This document shows positions 40,767-42,403 of a stretch of DNA of 42,403 nt, piece after piece (positions within the stretch are counted from its first letter, which is position 1; the number at the start of each line of letters is the position of its first letter). The notes under the pieces were generated by a model. The model was given only the letters and a program-made list of their open reading frames with translations. It had not been told where the DNA came from and made no database searches. Both the position numbers and the translations under genes were made by a program. This stretch comes from JBGSYJ01 sp041748075. GTDB taxonomy: Bacteria > Acidobacteriota > Thermoanaerobaculia > Gp7-AA8. Where the stretch lies: the NCBI GenBank assembly GCA_041748075.1, contig JBGTDX010000028.1, forward strand, positions 1-42,403, written 5' to 3'.

Positions 40767-42403
40767 TCAATTGCCCCGGCGTGCGCCTCGCCGACGCGGC
40801 GGTGGTGGCGCTTCCTCGGGCTGACAGCGCGAATCGCCGGGGCAGAGGATCCCCTGTCGAATTGCGTATCTGTCCGCTATATAAAGATTGCCGCGGTTAT
40901 CAACAGCGATCCCAGCTGGTTCGACGAACAGCGTTTCCGATGCAGAGCCGTTGGTTGTTCCGACTACCTCGACGGTCCCTGCGAGGGTGGTCACAACACC
41001 TGCGGGAGTGATTCTGCGGATCACGCTGTTGAGGGCGTCGATAACATAGACGTTTCCGGCACTGTCGAGCGCCACACGCGTGGGAGAGTTGAAACGCGCC
41101 GCCGCGCCAGTGCCGTTCGCGCTGCCGAACTCGCCCGCTGCGCCTGCGAGAGTGCTGACGACACCCAGGGGAGTGATTTTGCGGATCGTGGAGTTGAAGT
41201 CGTCGGCCACGTAGACGTTTCCGGCACTGTCGACCGCCACGTCCGATGGAGAGTCGAAACGCGCCGCCGCGCCCGTGCCGTCAGCGCTGCCAAACTGGCC
41301 CGGCGCGCCTGCGATGGTGGTGACGGTACCCTGGGGAGTGATTCTTCGAATCGTGCGGTTGCCTTCGTCGGCCACGTAGATGTTTCCGCCACTGTCGAGC
41401 GCCAGACCCGAGGGACCGGTGAAACGCGCAGCCGCGCCCGTGCCGTCGGCGCTGCCGGCCAGGCCCGTCGCACCTGCAAGGGTGGTGACGGCTCCTGTCG
41501 GAGAGATTTTGCGGATCGTGTGGTTGCTCCCGTCGGCCACGTAGACGTTTCCGGCACTGTCGAGCGCCACATCCTGGGGAAAGTTGAAACGCGCTGCCGT
41601 GCCAGTGCCGTCCGCGCTGCCGTCCAGACCCGCCGCACCTGCGAGGGTGGTGACGGCTCCTGTCGGAGAGATTTTGCGGATTGTGTGGTTGCGTAAGTCG
41701 GCCACGTAGATGTTTCCGGCACTGTCGAGCGCCATACCGAGGGGAAGGTCGAAACGCGCCGCCGTGCCAATGCCGTCCGCGCTGCCGAACTGGCCCGGCG
41801 CGCCTGCGAGAGTGGTGACGACGCCTGCTGGAGAGATTTTGCGGATCGTGTGGTTGCCTAAGTCAGCCACGTAGATGTTTCCGGCACTGTCGAGGGTAAC
41901 ACCCGAGGGAAATTCGAAACGCGCCGCCGTGCCAGTGCCGTCCGCGCTGCCCTCCTGGCCCGGCGCGCCTGCGAGGGTGGTGACGACGCCTGCTGGAGAG
42001 ATTTTGCGGATCGTGTGGTTGCCTGAGTCGGCCACGTAGATGTTGCCGGCACTGTCAAGCGCCACACCGGAGGGAGAGTTGAAACGCGCGGCCGTGCCGG
42101 TGCCGTCGGCGCTGCCTCTCTGGCCCGCCGCGCCTGCGAGAGTGGTCACCTCACCTGCTGGAGTGATTTTGCGGATCGTTGAGTTGAGTGTCTCGGCCAC
42201 ATAGATGTTGTTGGCACTGTCGAGCGCCACGCCCGAGGGGAAGAAGAAACGCGCGGCCGTGCCGGTGCCGTCGGCGCTGCCGAACTGGCCCGCCGCGCCC
42301 GCGAGGGTGGTGACGACGCCTGTTGAAGAGATTTTGCGGATCGTGGCGTTGCCCAGGTCGGCCACGTAGATATTTCCGGCACCGTCGAGCGCCACACTCC
42401 AGG
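40767..42403 (-). CDS. NHL-repeat beta-propeller protein (5' end outside the window)
   Basis: At least 544 codons; the frame stays open to the window edge, so the start is missing. The product is nine complete repeats of exactly 55 residues and a partial tenth, each of the type VALDSAGNIYVADLGNHTIR, KISPAGVVTTLAGAPG, then GSADGTGTAARF with a P near the end. This is the NHL pattern (GNIYVAD, IRKI, TTLAG). The DNA repeats at 165 bases with high identity. A short proline/arginine tail (PPPPRRRGARRG) follows a region with two cysteines. NHL propellers are binding scaffolds, often secreted; no enzyme domain is visible. More repeats or a signal peptide should lie beyond 42403. Confidence 0.9.
   Translation of the reverse strand, partial: WSVALDGAGNIYVADLGNATIRKISSTGVVTTLAGAAGQFGSADGTGTAARFFFPSGVALDSANNIYVAETLNSTIRKITPAGEVTTLAGAAGQRGSADGTGTAARFNSPSGVALDSAGNIYVADSGNHTIRKISPAGVVTTLAGAPGQEGSADGTGTAARFEFPSGVTLDSAGNIYVADLGNHTIRKISPAGVVTTLAGAPGQFGSADGIGTAARFDLPLGMALDSAGNIYVADLRNHTIRKISPTGAVTTLAGAAGLDGSADGTGTAARFNFPQDVALDSAGNVYVADGSNHTIRKISPTGAVTTLAGATGLAGSADGTGAAARFTGPSGLALDSGGNIYVADEGNRTIRRITPQGTVTTIAGAPGQFGSADGTGAAARFDSPSDVAVDSAGNVYVADDFNSTIRKITPLGVVSTLAGAAGEFGSANGTGAAARFNSPTRVALDSAGNVYVIDALNSVIRRITPAGVVTTLAGTVEVVGTTNGSASETLFVEPAGIAVDNRGNLYIADRYAIRQGILCPGDSRCQPEEAPPPPRRRGARRGN

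Noticed and set aside
40767..42403. 165-base tandem repeats considered as a non-coding satellite
   Set aside because: The frame is open throughout, and every unit encodes the NHL motif without indels.

Overview
The window is a GC-rich bacterial chromosome segment centred on the replication origin. The order parB-parA-rsmG-mnmG-mnmE-jag-yidC-yidD-rnpA-rpmH, then dnaA-dnaN-recF-gyrB-gyrA, is the classic origin neighbourhood, and gene direction flips between rpmH (minus) and dnaA (plus). The diderm-type long YidC, the bactofilin next to ParAB, the FecR-type anti-sigma factor, the GEMM-I riboswitch and the large secreted FG-GAP and NHL proteins suggest Acidobacteriota or a related deep-branching Gram-negative lineage. 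That taxonomic guess is inference; there is no rRNA here to test it.

Layout. 1-2118: the tail of an unrecognised gene, a winged-helix/PD-(D/E)XK nuclease-like protein, and a Phd/YefM antitoxin with a frameshifted ParE/RelE toxin remnant. 2125-4859 (minus): a tightly packed group of intradiol-dioxygenase-like protein, ECF sigma factor, FecR-type anti-sigma factor and YceI protein. 5122-14409 (minus): an 11-gene run from rpmH to a bactofilin, behind a near-consensus promoter, with two parS sites embedded in coding sequence. 14445-16252: two DnaA-box clusters around dnaA; the dnaA-dnaN spacer is the better oriC candidate. 16253-23903 (plus): dnaN, recF, gyrB, gyrA. 23965-26567: a zinc-ribbon protein, RNase G/E and a DNPH1-like nucleotide hydrolase; RNase G is bracketed by two arrays of different 7-bp repeats, both able to fold back. 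26640-28416: a tRNA-Asn gene with its promoter and a fused GT2 glycosyltransferase/methyltransferase.

28417-35893 is the most unusual part. A cyclic-dinucleotide (GEMM-I) riboswitch precedes a secreted matrixin-like metalloprotease. Two more secreted proteins follow, a PQQ-type sugar dehydrogenase and a protein with an uncharacterised N-terminal domain. All three end in the same 273-274-residue, six-repeat Ca-binding/FG-GAP-like module with the same terminal AISRR motif. Different N-terminal modules have been joined to one common C-terminal module, and at least the first gene appears to be under cyclic-dinucleotide control. A methyltransferase gene follows.

35907-40548 (minus) is a surface-polysaccharide or glycan region: a two-domain glycosyltransferase, a polysaccharide pyruvyl transferase, and two decayed copies of the glycosyltransferase 5' end. 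40767 to the window end (minus) is a protein made of exact 55-residue NHL repeats; its start lies outside the window. Four REP-like repeat elements with a TCATCCTGAGCG-type core are scattered between genes.
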